A model generated the notes under the pieces. The model worked only from the letters and a program-made list of their open reading frames with translations. It was not told where the DNA came from and ran no database searches. This document shows, piece after piece, positions 13,051-21,252 of a stretch of 60,237 nucleotides of DNA; the first letter of the stretch is position 1; every line of letters begins with the position of its first letter. Source of the stretch: Methylophaga sp. GTDB taxonomy: Bacteria > Pseudomonadota > Gammaproteobacteria > Nitrosococcales > Methylophagaceae. Position numbers and translations under genes: made by a program. The stretch lies in assembly GCA_002733505.1 (NCBI GenBank), contig NVVW01000018.1, positions 1-60,237 of the forward strand, given 5' to 3'.

Positions 13051-13210
13051 GGAACGAGAATTTAACAACACCCGAATTTTAACGTGTCTTTTTGCTCCCT
13101 TTCTTCGCTGTAGAAACAGTTACATAGAATAACTATGCGCCTGTTTCTACGCGTCGAATGTGAACAAAAATCCTACGTCAAACTTTCGGGTGTTATTAAA
13201 CCCTCGTTCC
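13051..13210 (-). promoter_or_regulatory. rplJ mRNA leader, probable L10(L12)4 autoregulatory RNA
   Basis: In the minus-strand transcript, 13210-13185 and 13076-13051 pair over 26 consecutive positions. The arms differ from exact complements at three places, and all three give G-U wobble pairs. Inside lie a nine-pair helix (UUUUUGUUC with GAGCAAAAA), UUCG with CGAA, a ten-pair helix GUAGAAACAG / CUGUUUCUAC, and an apical CAUAG / CUAUG. The whole ~160 nt is therefore one long interrupted hairpin ending 50 bases before rplJ. Position and form fit the L10 leader known from E. coli. Pairing was done by eye and the assignment rests on location. Confidence 0.75.
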
Positions 13211-13211
13211 T

Positions 13212-13235
13212 ATAAAAGAAAGGATTGCTCCTTTC
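13212..13235 (-). terminator. Rho-independent terminator or attenuator between rplKA and rplJL
   Basis: On the minus strand a perfect seven-pair stem, GAAAGGA / TCCTTTC (13218-13235) with a four-base loop, is followed by TTTTAT. It lies directly before the rplJ leader helix. It probably trims or partly terminates transcripts coming from rplKA, while some read through into rplJL. Confidence 0.65.
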
Positions 13236-13393
13236 ACCTTACGGTTTTCAACGTCAGAAACTCTGTAGCTGAACCCCGTCTGCGTAGGCCTATTACACGG
13301 ATGTAATCGATTAAACTCACATACCTACGGTCTTAGACAATTCGACTTCTAAAACGTAGCGAGTCGAATGGTCCAATTCTTACTTCTTAGACC
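13236..13393 (-). other. rplA-rplJ spacer with further hairpins, no gene
   Basis: No credible coding sequence lies in the 392-base rplA-rplJ gap. Its upstream part, just after the rplA stop, holds a hairpin whose arms at 13336-13347 and 13362-13373 pair over 12 bases with one mismatch (GAC.ATTCGACT / AGTCGAAT.GTC). A looser CGTAGG / CCTACG pairing encloses an ATTACA-rich segment. A separate rplJ promoter, as E. coli has here, is plausible, but I cannot point to convincing -35 and -10 boxes. Confidence 0.45.
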
Positions 13394-14086
13394 TTAATCT
13401 AAGAATGATTTATCTAATATGATCCCTGCACCCATAGTGCTTGAAACACTAATTTTCTTCAGGTAAATACCTTTAGCTGAGCTTGGTTTCAATTTATTCA
13501 AGTCATCAATCAATGCCACTAGGTTCTGCTGTAAAGCTTCAACTTCAAAGCTAGCATTACCGATTGAGCAATGGATGATTCCTGCTTTGTCTGTGCGGTA
13601 ACGTACTTGGCCAGACTTCGCGTTTTTAACTGCTTGTGCAACGTTGGGTGTAACAGTACCTACTTTAGGGTTAGGCATTAAACCACGCGGGCCTAATACT
13701 TGACCTAGCGTACCCACAATACGCATGGCATCTGGTGATGCAATAACCACATCAAAGTCCATATTGCCTGCTTTAATTGATTCTGCTAAATCATCCATTC
13801 CTACAATGTCTGCTCCCGCTTCTTTAGCGGCATCAGCATTGGCACCTTGGGTAAATACAGCAACGCGCACTGTTTTACCTGTGCCGTTTGGTAATACTGT
13901 AGAGCTACGTACCACTTGATCAGATTTACGAGAATCAACACCTAGGTTAATCGCAACATCAATTGATTCAACAAACTTTGCAGACGCATTCTCTTTGATT
14001 AAAGCTAAGGCTTCAGCAGCAGCATATAATTTACCGGCTTCCAATTTTTCACGGATAGCGCGACCTCTTTTTCCCATAGTAGCCAT
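13394..14086 (-). CDS. rplA: 50S ribosomal protein L1
   Basis: L1 forms the mobile L1 stalk that handles E-site tRNA. In many bacteria it also represses its own operon by binding the rplK leader. The 230 residues carry the conserved [10 protein letters not shown] and GIIHCSIG motifs. The chosen ATG overlaps the rplK stop as TAATG, typical of coupled translation. A second in-frame ATG three codons later (MGKRGRA) is a possible alternative. It is cotranscribed with rplK. Confidence 0.97.
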   Translation of the reverse strand: MATMGKRGRAIREKLEAGKLYAAAEALALIKENASAKFVESIDVAINLGVDSRKSDQVVRSSTVLPNGTGKTVRVAVFTQGANADAAKEAGADIVGMDDLAESIKAGNMDFDVVIASPDAMRIVGTLGQVLGPRGLMPNPKVGTVTPNVAQAVKNAKSGQVRYRTDKAGIIHCSIGNASFEVEALQQNLVALIDDLNKLKPSSAKGIYLKKISVSSTMGAGIILDKSFLD

Positions 14087-14520
14087 TATACAACGCCCTC
14101 TGTCTCTAGTCCCATGCTACGAGCTGTGCCCGCAATCGTTCTTACTGCCGCGTCCATATCAGCGGCCGAAAGATCAGCCATTTTTGTGGTAGCGATTTCT
14201 TCTAGTTGCGCACGCGTTACCGATCCTACTTTTTCAGTATTAGGAGTACCACTACCACTTTTCAAACCCGCTGCTTTTAAAAGCAATACGGCTGCAGGCG
14301 GTGTTTTAGTGATGAATGTGAAGCTTTTATCATTGAACACTGTAATCACAACAGGGATTGGCAAGCCAGATTCCATACTTTGTGTTTTAGCATTAAATGC
14401 TTTACAAAATTCCATAATATTCACACCATGCTGACCTAAAGCAGGACCAACTGGAGGACTAGGGTTTGCCGAACCAGCTGGCACTTGCAGCTTGATATAG
14501 GCATCTATCTTTTTAGCCAT
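14086..14520 (-). CDS. rplK: 50S ribosomal protein L11
   Basis: L11 binds the GTPase-associated rRNA region and is needed for stringent-factor activation. The 144 residues begin [20 protein letters not shown] and include the conserved proline-rich [20 protein letters not shown] segment and a C-terminal rRNA-binding domain ending [11 protein letters not shown]. An AGGAG ribosome binding site lies seven bases upstream of the ATG. It follows nusG by 74 bases, with a weak hairpin between them, and its stop overlaps the rplA start by one base. Confidence 0.98.
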   Translation of the reverse strand: MAKKIDAYIKLQVPAGSANPSPPVGPALGQHGVNIMEFCKAFNAKTQSMESGLPIPVVITVFNDKSFTFITKTPPAAVLLLKAAGLKSGSGTPNTEKVGSVTRAQLEEIATTKMADLSAADMDAAVRTIAGTARSMGLETEGVV

Positions 14521-14560
14521 TTTCTTCTCCTAAATGGGTGCAAACGCCTCGCGGCTCCCC

Positions 14561-14584
14561 AATAATAAACCGGCGTAATGCCGG
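14561..14584 (-). terminator. Weak hairpin after nusG
   Basis: On the minus strand CCGGC / GCCGG with a five-base loop (14570-14584) is followed by TTTATTATT. The stem is short and the tail is not a pure T run. Partial termination or an RNA processing point between nusG and rplK is more likely than full termination. Confidence 0.4.
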
Positions 14585-14594
14585 ATAAATTTAA

Positions 14595-15128
14595 CTACGC
14601 TTTTGCGACTTGGCTGAATTGAAGTTCAACAGGCGTTGAACGACCAAAAATAAGCACTTCCACTCGCATTGTGCTTTTTTCGTAATTTACTTCTTCAACC
14701 ACACCGGTAAAGTCATTAAACGGACCGTCGGTAACACGTACCACCTCACCCGGCTCAAACAACACTTTAGGTCTTGGACTTTCAACACCTTCTTGCACAC
14801 GTTGTAAAATCTGGTTGGCTTCAGCATCTGATATGGGGGAAGGCCTATCGCCTGTGCCACCAATAAAGCGAAGAACACGTGGAATATCATTCACCACATG
14901 CCATGTTTCATCATCCATTATCATATTGACTAATACATAGCCTGGAAAGAACTTGCGCTCACTCCTACGTTGCTGGCCGTCACGCATTTCAACTACTTCT
15001 TCCGTCGGAACAAGCACTTCACCAATTTTATCTTCTAATTCAAATCGTTGAATACGCTCTTCTAAAGAACGTTTTACTTGCGCCTCATAACCCGAAAAAG
15101 CTTGAAGTACATACCATTGCTTACTCAT
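14595..15128 (-). CDS. nusG: Transcription termination/antitermination factor NusG
   Basis: NusG binds the RNA polymerase clamp, increases processivity, and links polymerase to Rho or to the ribosome through S10. The 177 residues hold the NGN domain (about 1-115, starting [15 protein letters not shown]) and a C-terminal KOW domain (about 125-175) with the typical [20 protein letters not shown]. It is 17 bases downstream of secE, the near-universal secE-nusG pair. Family length is about 180 residues, so it is complete. Confidence 0.98.
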   Translation of the reverse strand: MSKQWYVLQAFSGYEAQVKRSLEERIQRFELEDKIGEVLVPTEEVVEMRDGQQRRSERKFFPGYVLVNMIMDDETWHVVNDIPRVLRFIGGTGDRPSPISDAEANQILQRVQEGVESPRPKVLFEPGEVVRVTDGPFNDFTGVVEEVNYEKSTMRVEVLIFGRSTPVELQFSQVAKA

Positions 15129-15145
15129 TATTCAACCCTTCGTTT

Positions 15146-15484
15146 TTATAATGTGATGGCGCGAACAGCCCAACCCAACATGGAATCAAATGCCCACAAT
15201 ATTAGCGCGGCAATAATAACCATTATTATGACTATCATCGTGGTTTGTATTGTTTCTTGGCGAGTAGGCCAAACAACTTTACGCACTTCCACGTTCGTAT
15301 CTTTTATATAGCTAACTGCTACGCGACCTTTTGCAGTTTGCGAAACGATAAAGAGAGAAAGCCCGACCGTTGCAAGCAAGCCAAGCACCCTCAACAATGT
15401 TGAATACTCTGGAAACATATAGAACAGAGTTACTGCTGCCATCAACAAAACTACTGCAACAATTAATTTGATTGTATCTGCCAT
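15146..15484 (-). CDS. secE: Preprotein translocase subunit SecE
   Basis: SecE clamps the SecY channel in the inner membrane. The 112 residues contain three hydrophobic segments (about 4-24, 30-48 and 82-105), as in gammaproteobacterial SecE. The conserved cytoplasmic segment EVRKVVWPTRQETIQTT comes before the last one. It starts 29 bases after tRNA-Trp and is followed closely by nusG. The arrangement tuf, tRNA-Trp, secE, nusG is standard for the group. Confidence 0.97.
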   Translation of the reverse strand: MADTIKLIVAVVLLMAAVTLFYMFPEYSTLLRVLGLLATVGLSLFIVSQTAKGRVAVSYIKDTNVEVRKVVWPTRQETIQTTMIVIIMVIIAALILWAFDSMLGWAVRAITL

Positions 15485-15512
15485 TACTTTCTTTACTCGG
15501 TTAAAAACAAAA

Positions 15513-15588
15513 TGGCAGGCCAGGAGGGAATCGAACCCACAACCTACGGTTTTGGAGACCGTCGCTCTGCCAATTGAGCTACTGGCCT
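15513..15588 (-). tRNA. tRNA-Trp (anticodon CCA)
   Basis: A 76-nt cloverleaf on the minus strand: acceptor stem AGGCCAG / CTGGCCT, D stem GCTC/GAGC, anticodon loop CTCCAAA, T loop TTCGATT and an encoded 3' CCA. It lies between tuf and secE, where it is probably processed from the tuf-secE transcript. Confidence 0.97.
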
Positions 15589-15644
15589 AACATATAATTA
15601 AGCAAGTTAAAGACTCCAAATCTTTAGCCTGCATTTAAACTTTT

Positions 15645-16835
15645 TTATTCGGTTATTTTACTAACAACGCCCGCACCAACAGTACGGCCGCCTTCACGAA
15701 TAGCAAAACGTAAACCTTCTTCCATTGCAATCGGTGCAATAAGTGTTACGTCCATTTTTACGTTGTCACCAGGCATGACCATTTCGATACCTTCTGGTAA
15801 TTCACATGCACCAGTTACGTCGGTGGTACGGAAGTAGAATTGGGGACGGTAGCCATTAAAGAATGGGGTGTGGCGTCCGCCTTCATCTTTTGACAAGATG
15901 TATACTTCGGCATCAAAGCGAGTGTGGGGGTTGATTGAGCCTACGTGTGCCAATACTTGACCACGGTCGACGTCTTCACGTTTGGTTCCACGTAATAACA
16001 CACCTACGTTGTCGCCCGCTCTGCCTTCATCAAGCAATTTGCGGAACATTTCTACGCCGGTACAGGTGGTTTTCGCTGTTTCTTTAATGCCTACGATTTC
16101 GAGTTCTTCACCTACTTTTACGATGCCGCGTTCGATACGTCCGGTTACGACGGTGCCGCGACCTGAGATTGAGAATACATCTTCAATCGGCATGACGAAT
16201 GCGCCGTCAATTAAACGTACTGGCTCTGGGAAGTAGCTGTCCATTGCTTCACCTAGCTTGATGATTGACGGTACGCCAATGTCGCTGGTGTCGCCTTCTA
16301 GTGCTTTAAGTGCTGAGCCAATAATAATTGGCGTGTCATCACCTGGGAAATCATATTTGTCTAGTAACTCGCGGATTTCCATTTCGACTAGTTCGATAAG
16401 TTCTTCGTCATCTACCATGTCAGCTTTGTTCATAAATACGATGATATATGGAACACCCACTTGGCGTGATAGTAGGATATGCTCACGTGTTTGTGGCATT
16501 GGCCCGTCTGCTGCGCTTACTACTAAGATAGCACCGTCCATTTGAGCGGCACCGGTGATCATGTTTTTAACGTAATCAGCATGGCCTGGGCAATCTACGT
16601 GGGCGTAGTGACGGTTTGCTGTTTCATATTCTACGTGTGAGGTTGAGATGGTGATGCCGCGCTCTCTTTCTTCGGGGGCGTTATCAATATCTGCAAATGA
16701 TTTAACTTCACCGCCTTGTGCTTCGGCCATTACTTTGGTGATCGCCGCTGTCAATGTTGTTTTACCATGATCGACGTGGCCAATTGTGCCTACGTTGACA
16801 TGGGGTTTATTTCGTTCAAACTTTTCTTTAGACAT
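15645..16835 (-). CDS. tuf: Elongation factor Tu, complete copy
   Basis: EF-Tu carries aminoacyl-tRNA to the ribosomal A site. The 396 residues have GHVDHGKT (about residues 19-26), RGITI, DCPGH and NKAD motifs, then the two beta-barrel domains ending [11 protein letters not shown]. It corresponds to tufB by position, next to the Tyr/Gly/Thr tRNAs. Its first 81 coding bases and 18 upstream bases are identical to the edge copy at 1-99, which suggests gene conversion keeps the copies alike. The ribosome binding site is GGAG. A small leader hairpin lies at 16874-16892. Confidence 0.99.
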   Translation of the reverse strand: MSKEKFERNKPHVNVGTIGHVDHGKTTLTAAITKVMAEAQGGEVKSFADIDNAPEERERGITISTSHVEYETANRHYAHVDCPGHADYVKNMITGAAQMDGAILVVSAADGPMPQTREHILLSRQVGVPYIIVFMNKADMVDDEELIELVEMEIRELLDKYDFPGDDTPIIIGSALKALEGDTSDIGVPSIIKLGEAMDSYFPEPVRLIDGAFVMPIEDVFSISGRGTVVTGRIERGIVKVGEELEIVGIKETAKTTCTGVEMFRKLLDEGRAGDNVGVLLRGTKREDVDRGQVLAHVGSINPHTRFDAEVYILSKDEGGRHTPFFNGYRPQFYFRTTDVTGACELPEGIEMVMPGDNVKMDVTLIAPIAMEEGLRFAIREGGRTVGAGVVSKITE

Positions 16836-16873
16836 CTCTATATCTCCGTCAAACTTACACTATAAATAAACAA

Positions 16874-16892
16874 AGACAAGAAAATCTTGTCT
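16874..16892 (-). other. tuf leader hairpin
   Basis: A perfect seven-pair stem, AGACAAG / CTTGTCT, with a five-base loop lies between tRNA-Thr and tuf. It lacks a downstream T run on the minus strand, so it is more likely an RNA processing or stability element in the tRNA-tuf transcript than a terminator. Confidence 0.5.
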
Positions 16893-16933
16893 AATCCAAA
16901 CTGCTTTTCGATCCAAACCACTTCTTTATCCGG

Positions 16934-17009
16934 TGGAGCCCGCAATCAGAATCGAACTGATGACCTCATCCTTACCATGGATGCGCTCTACCGACTGAGC
17001 TATGCGGGC
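16934..17009 (-). tRNA. tRNA-Thr (anticodon GGU)
   Basis: A 76-nt cloverleaf: acceptor GCCCGCA / TGCGGGC, D arm GCTC/GAGC, anticodon stem CATCC/GGATG with loop ATGGTAA, T arm ATCAG/CTGAT and an encoded CCA. It is the last of three tRNAs upstream of tuf. Confidence 0.97.
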
Positions 17010-17036
17010 CTAAATCCAAAACCCCAAACAAAAAGT

Positions 17037-17110
17037 TGGAGCGGGTGATGGGAATCGAACCCACATAATCAGCTTGGAAGGCTGGAGTTCTACCACTGAA
17101 CTACACCCGC
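17037..17110 (-). tRNA. tRNA-Gly (anticodon UCC)
   Basis: A 74-nt cloverleaf: acceptor GCGGGTG / CACCCGC, D arm GTTC/GAAC, anticodon loop CTTCCAA, T loop TTCGATT and an encoded CCA. It lies between tRNA-Tyr and tRNA-Thr, as in the E. coli tRNA-tufB operon. Confidence 0.97.
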
Positions 17111-17142
17111 AGATACTATTTTCTTATACCATATTATATACA

Positions 17143-17227
17143 TGGTGGAGGGGGGAGGATTCGAACCTCCGAAGGCGGAGCCGTCAGATTTACAGTCTGA
17201 TCCCTTTGGCCACTCGGGAACCCCTCC
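17143..17227 (-). tRNA. tRNA-Tyr (anticodon GUA)
   Basis: An 85-nt class II tRNA with acceptor GGAGGGG / CCCCTCC, anticodon loop reading CTGTAAA, a long variable arm (GGCTCCGCCTTC region), T loop TTCGAAT and an encoded CCA. It is the first gene of the tRNA-tuf transcription unit. Confidence 0.97.
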
Positions 17228-17243
17228 ACGAGCAAAGCAGAGT

Positions 17244-17272
17244 ATTGTCCGTAATACGGGGGGTATTGTCAA
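17244..17272 (-). promoter_or_regulatory. Promoter of the tRNA-Tyr/Gly/Thr-tuf operon
   Basis: On the minus strand a perfect -35 box TTGACA is followed, 17 bases later, by GACAAT, which matches the -10 consensus at four of six positions. The boxes end 17 bases before the tRNA-Tyr 5' end, a suitable distance for a tRNA operon start site. Confidence 0.75.
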
Positions 17273-17587
17273 CCACTAAACTGAATAACGTTTAAAGGTA
17301 ACAGTTATAGTTGAGCGGCATAGAGCCTGTTATTCCGCAGTTTATTTTAGTTTATTATTTTATGCGCTAATTTCAATGAAAGCCAATAATCCTTTCCTAA
17401 ACTTGATTGCACAAGAATTAACACCCTGTTCTCACAATGGCACTGCTGACCTATAAATTGCTTTATCTAAGTAATATTTCATCAGCAAAATCCTACTTTA
17501 TATTTTATATAAATCACTGCACGCATATCAGGAGGCATAGTATACTGTCATTCTGCGCTTGTTATTTTTATTTAATTAGGAGTTTTT
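17273..17587. other. Spacer between the tRNA operon and hslV; promoter region for hslVU
   Basis: No gene is visible in these ~315 AT-rich bases between divergent transcription units. Near hslV, TATACT at 17541-17546 could be a -10 box, but no good -35 box lies 16-18 bases upstream. I could not find a clear sigma32-type heat-shock promoter. AGGAG lies just upstream of the hslV start. Confidence 0.4.
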
Positions 17588-18130
17588 ATGGAGCAGTACC
17601 GCGGTACGACTATCCTTTCTTATCGCCGTAATGGGCACGTTGTTATCGGTGGTGATGGTCAGGTTAGTTTAGGCAACACTATTATGAAAGGTAATGCGCG
17701 CAAAATACGGCGTTTATATCATGATAAAGTCATTGCCGGTTTTGCGGGTGGTACTGCAGATGCCTTTACCTTATTTGAACGCTTTGAAGCCAAACTTGAA
17801 AAACATCAAGGCAATTTAACCCGCAGCGCCATTGAGTTAGCCAAAGATTGGCGAACTGATCGGATGATGCGCCGTTTAGAAGCACTGCTTGCCGTTGCTG
17901 ACAGTGAAACATCGCTTATTATTACCGGTAACGGTGATGTAATCGAACCTGAAAATAGCCTTATGGCTATCGGATCGGGTGGCCCTTTTGCCCAATCTGC
18001 TGCCACCGCACTCATTGAAAATACTGAACTATCTGCACGAGAAATCGTCGAAAAAGGGCTTAATATTGCTGCTGATATTTGTATTTATACCAACCACAAT
18101 CTTACTATTGAAACTTTAGAGTCAGAATAA
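17588..18130 (+). CDS. hslV: ATP-dependent protease proteolytic subunit HslV
   Basis: HslV is the threonine peptidase of the HslUV (ClpYQ) complex, a proteasome-like cytoplasmic protease. The 180 residues match the family. The catalytic threonine is expected at T7 after processing of the short MEQYRG propeptide. Conserved [24 protein letters not shown] and IGSGGPFAQ segments are present. The ATG has an AGGAG site six bases upstream. hslU follows after seven bases, so the pair is one operon. Confidence 0.97.
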   Translation: MEQYRGTTILSYRRNGHVVIGGDGQVSLGNTIMKGNARKIRRLYHDKVIAGFAGGTADAFTLFERFEAKLEKHQGNLTRSAIELAKDWRTDRMMRRLEALLAVADSETSLIITGNGDVIEPENSLMAIGSGGPFAQSAATALIENTELSAREIVEKGLNIAADICIYTNHNLTIETLESE

Positions 18131-18137
18131 AATCCCT

Positions 18138-19463
18138 ATGCAAGCATTAACACCTAAACAAATCGTTGAAGAATTAGATAAACATATTGTCGGCCAACAA
18201 GCAGCTAAAAAAGCGGTGGCTATCGCTTTGCGTAACCGCTGGCGCAGGAAGCAATTGTCTGCTGAATTACAACACGAAATCACCCCTAAAAACATTTTAA
18301 TGATCGGTCCAACGGGTGTAGGTAAAACCGAAATTGCTCGTCGCTTAGCCACATTGGCCAATGCCCCCTTTATCAAAATAGAAGCGACTAAATTTACTGA
18401 GGTCGGTTATGTTGGGCGTGATGTTGAATCTATTATTCGTGATCTTGCTGAAATGGCGATGAAAATGTTACGTGAACAAGCGGTTAAATCCGTTAAAAAT
18501 AAAGCTGAAGATGCCGCTGAAGATCGTGTTTTAGATGCGCTGCTCCGCCCCGCTCGCGGCCAAGAAGACGCTGACGATGATTCCACTACCCGTCAACGTT
18601 TTCGTAAAATGTTGCGTGAAGGTAAATTAGATGATCGTGAAATTGAGTTAGAGTTGAATGCGCCTAGTGTCGGCGTAGAAATCATGTCACCACCGGGCAT
18701 GGAAGAAATGACCAACCAGTTACAAGATATGTTCCAGAATATGGGAACGGCTCGCACTACAACACGAAAATTAACGGTTGCCAAGGCTATGCGTGCATTG
18801 GCTGAAGAAGAAGCCAGCAAGCTTATCAATGACGATGATTTAAAAGCACAGGTTATTGAATCTGTAGAACAAGATGGTATCGTCTTTTTAGATGAAATTG
18901 ATAAAATCACCCACCGCAGCGAAGGCGGTAGTGGTGGCGCTGATGTATCTCGCGCTGGTGTGCAGCGTGATCTTCTACCTTTAGTTGAAGGTAGCACTGT
19001 TTCAACCAAATACGGCATGCTAAAAACAGACCATATTTTATTTATTGCATCGGGTGCTTTTCATCTAAGCAAGCCTTCTGATCTTATTCCTGAATTGCAG
19101 GGCCGCCTACCTATTCGAGTAGAGCTGGATGCACTCGGCGCTAATGAATTTGTGCGCATTTTAACTGAGCCTGATGCATCATTAACCGAACAATATATAG
19201 CATTACTAGGTGCGGAAGGTTCAAAACTCACATTCAGTGAAGATGGCTTGCAGCGCATTGCTGAATTGGCTTGCCAAGTAAATGAGCAAACTGAAAACAT
19301 TGGTGCACGCCGTTTACATACTTTATTAGAAAAATTACTTGAAGATATTTCTTTTAACACTACAGAAGATGATGCAACAGATACCATGATTGATGCCGAT
19401 TATGTAAATGATAAATTATCTAATCTAGTGCAAGATGAAGACTTATCAAGGTATATCTTGTAA
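18138..19463 (+). CDS. hslU: ATP-dependent protease ATPase subunit HslU
   Basis: HslU is the AAA+ unfoldase that feeds substrates into HslV. The 441 residues include Walker A GPTGVGKT (57-64), the pore-loop motif GYVGRD (about 90-95), a variable intermediate domain (about 110-240), Walker B VFLDEID, and the C-terminal tail ending LSRYIL that inserts between HslV subunits. Its stop shares one base with the start of the next gene (TAATG). Confidence 0.98.
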   Translation: MQALTPKQIVEELDKHIVGQQAAKKAVAIALRNRWRRKQLSAELQHEITPKNILMIGPTGVGKTEIARRLATLANAPFIKIEATKFTEVGYVGRDVESIIRDLAEMAMKMLREQAVKSVKNKAEDAAEDRVLDALLRPARGQEDADDDSTTRQRFRKMLREGKLDDREIELELNAPSVGVEIMSPPGMEEMTNQLQDMFQNMGTARTTTRKLTVAKAMRALAEEEASKLINDDDLKAQVIESVEQDGIVFLDEIDKITHRSEGGSGGADVSRAGVQRDLLPLVEGSTVSTKYGMLKTDHILFIASGAFHLSKPSDLIPELQGRLPIRVELDALGANEFVRILTEPDASLTEQYIALLGAEGSKLTFSEDGLQRIAELACQVNEQTENIGARRLHTLLEKLLEDISFNTTEDDATDTMIDADYVNDKLSNLVQDEDLSRYIL

Positions 19464-19816
19464 TGGCGAATAGTTCACCACCCACTGGCATCACACTTCA
19501 TCAGAAGTCGAAAACACTTGAATTGGTTTATGATGAATCGCATTATCATCTACCAGCAGAATATTTACGGGTTTATTCGCCATCGGCTGAAGTGCGCGGT
19601 CATGGGCAAGGACAAGAAATACTTCAAACTAATAAAGAACACGTTGGCATTAACCGCATTGAAGTCAGCGGCAACTACGCACTGAAAATAGTTTTTGATG
19701 ATGGTCATGACAGTGGTTTGTTTACTTGGGATTATTTATACGATTTGGCAACACAATACGATGTACACTGGCAAGATTATTTAAACCGACTTAAGAAAGC
19801 AGGAATATCTCGATAA
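19463..19816 (+). CDS. DUF971 / gamma-butyrobetaine hydroxylase N-terminal-like protein
   Basis: This is a 117-residue single-domain protein with the DUF971 pattern: LELVYDESHYHLPAEYLRV near the N-terminus and GLFTWDYLYDLA near the C-terminus. The fold occurs as the N-terminal domain of gamma-butyrobetaine hydroxylase and as small stand-alone proteins often next to hslVU or Fe-S and Mrp genes. Its function is not established. The start overlaps the hslU stop by one base, so translation is probably coupled. Several histidines are present, but I do not see the canonical metal-site cysteines. Confidence 0.85.
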   Translation: MANSSPPTGITLHQKSKTLELVYDESHYHLPAEYLRVYSPSAEVRGHGQGQEILQTNKEHVGINRIEVSGNYALKIVFDDGHDSGLFTWDYLYDLATQYDVHWQDYLNRLKKAGISR

Positions 19817-19834
19817 GACTCGATGTTAATAACC

Positions 19835-19860
19835 TAGCCCTGCCCTGCTGGGGAGGGCTA
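19835..19860 (+). terminator. Hairpin after the hslVU operon
   Basis: TAGCCCT.CCC / GGG.AGGGCTA forms a strong GC-rich stem 20 bases after the DUF971 stop. There is no T run on either side, so it may act as a 3' stabilising hairpin or Rho-assisted stop rather than an intrinsic terminator. Confidence 0.45.
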
Positions 19861-19921
19861 CAAAAACCTTAAATTGAAGTATTATAGATAGGCATAGACA
19901 GAAATTAATTAAGGACTTTAT

Positions 19922-20668
19922 GTGGAAGATAAAAACACCACCCATTTCGGCTATAAAGAAGTACCCACCGCAGAAAAAGTAAAACATGTTGCCGGCGTAT
20001 TTCACTCTGTTGCTGACAAATATGACCTAATGAATGACTTAATGTCGATGGGCATTCACCGCCTATGGAAGCGATTCACTATTCACACCAGTGGCGTGCG
20101 CCGTGGTGCAACAGTGCTTGATATTGCTGGTGGCACCGGCGACTTAGCCCTAAAATTTTCTAAACTCGTCGGCAGTACCGGTCGAGTTATATTAGCCGAT
20201 ATTAATGCCAGCATGCTTAATGTGGGCCGCGACCGTTTAATGGATGAGGGCATCACCGACAATATTGATTATGTGCAAGCTAATGCGGAATGCTTGCCCT
20301 TCCCCAACAACACCTTTGATGTCATTACTATCGCCTTTGGTCTGAGAAATGTCACCGACAAAGATGCGGCATTACGCTCAATGTTTCGCATTTTGAAACC
20401 AGGTGGTCGGTTGCTGGTATTGGAATTCTCTAAACCCGCGGAATGGTTAACACCAATTTACGATACCTATTCATTTAAGTTACTGCCTAAAATTGGCAAG
20501 ATCTTTTCTGATGATGAAGAGAGCTACCAGTATTTAGCAGAATCAATCCGCATGCATCCTGATCAAGAAACCATGAAATCAATGATGGCTGATGCAGGGT
20601 TTGAACGCTGTGATTATCATAATATGTCAGCCGGTATTGTGGCATTACATAGCGGTTATAAGTTTTGA
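19922..20668 (+). CDS. ubiE: Ubiquinone/menaquinone C-methyltransferase UbiE
   Basis: UbiE carries out the SAM-dependent C-methylation in ubiquinone (and menaquinone) synthesis. The 248 residues show the UbiE/COQ5 signature [18 protein letters not shown] and the SAM-binding motif [12 protein letters not shown]. The second family signature includes [21 protein letters not shown] sequence (here RILKPGG). The start is GTG, preceded by AAGGAC; an ATG two bases upstream is in another frame. It is the first gene of a ubiE-ubiJ-ubiB operon. Confidence 0.97.
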   Translation: MEDKNTTHFGYKEVPTAEKVKHVAGVFHSVADKYDLMNDLMSMGIHRLWKRFTIHTSGVRRGATVLDIAGGTGDLALKFSKLVGSTGRVILADINASMLNVGRDRLMDEGITDNIDYVQANAECLPFPNNTFDVITIAFGLRNVTDKDAALRSMFRILKPGGRLLVLEFSKPAEWLTPIYDTYSFKLLPKIGKIFSDDEESYQYLAESIRMHPDQETMKSMMADAGFERCDYHNMSAGIVALHSGYKF

Positions 20669-21252
20669 GTGTATTCCTTAAACCGCTTGAACTAGCCCTT
20701 AACAAAGCGCTCGATCAAGATCTAGAAACAAAAGCCAAACTGAATCAATTTGAGCAACGCAGTATTGCCATTAATATTAAAGATCTCAATCAGCTTATTA
20801 CGATGACCGTCATCGACTTGCAGATACAGCTACCCGCTAATACCGATAAAGTAGCTGATCTCACTATCACCGGCAATGCGATGACACTCGCTAAACTAGG
20901 ATCTGATCCTGACAGCCTATTTTCGGCTGAAATAGATATTAACGGCGATGTGCAATTTGCCAAACAGTTACGTGATTTATTGGATGGCTTTGATTTTGAC
21001 TGGGAAGCGCAATTAGCCAAAGTGACCGGAGATACCTTAGCCTACCCTATTGCTCATGGTATCCGCCAATTCACCGGCTGGGTAAAAAACACCCATCAAT
21101 CAATGCAACAAAACACCGCAGAATACCTGCGTGAAGAAGCCCGCCTCTTACCCGACAAATCGCAAACCAATGAATATATGGCTGATATTGATACACTGCG
21201 TGCTGATTTAGATCGACTTGAAGCACGTATTGATAGGTTGAGTCCAAAATGA
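20665..21252 (+). CDS. ubiJ: Ubiquinone biosynthesis accessory factor UbiJ (SCP2 domain)
   Basis: UbiJ is a lipid-binding protein of the soluble Ubi complex. The 195 residues carry an SCP2-like domain (about 15-115) and a C-terminal helical region ending in a coiled coil ([17 protein letters not shown]). The inferred start is TTG, overlapping the ubiE TGA by four bases. The sequence is divergent and the call leans on its position between ubiE and ubiB, which is diagnostic in gammaproteobacteria. Its stop overlaps the ubiB ATG (ATGA). Confidence 0.9.
   Translation: MSVFLKPLELALNKALDQDLETKAKLNQFEQRSIAINIKDLNQLITMTVIDLQIQLPANTDKVADLTITGNAMTLAKLGSDPDSLFSAEIDINGDVQFAKQLRDLLDGFDFDWEAQLAKVTGDTLAYPIAHGIRQFTGWVKNTHQSMQQNTAEYLREEARLLPDKSQTNEYMADIDTLRADLDRLEARIDRLSPK

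Noticed and set aside
18593..19018. 141-codon open frame antisense to hslU
   Set aside because: Fully inside hslU, Ser-rich, with no recognisable domain.
19835..19860. Strong intrinsic terminator after the hslVU operon
   Set aside because: The stem is strong but no T run follows on either strand, so it is listed only as a low-confidence hairpin.
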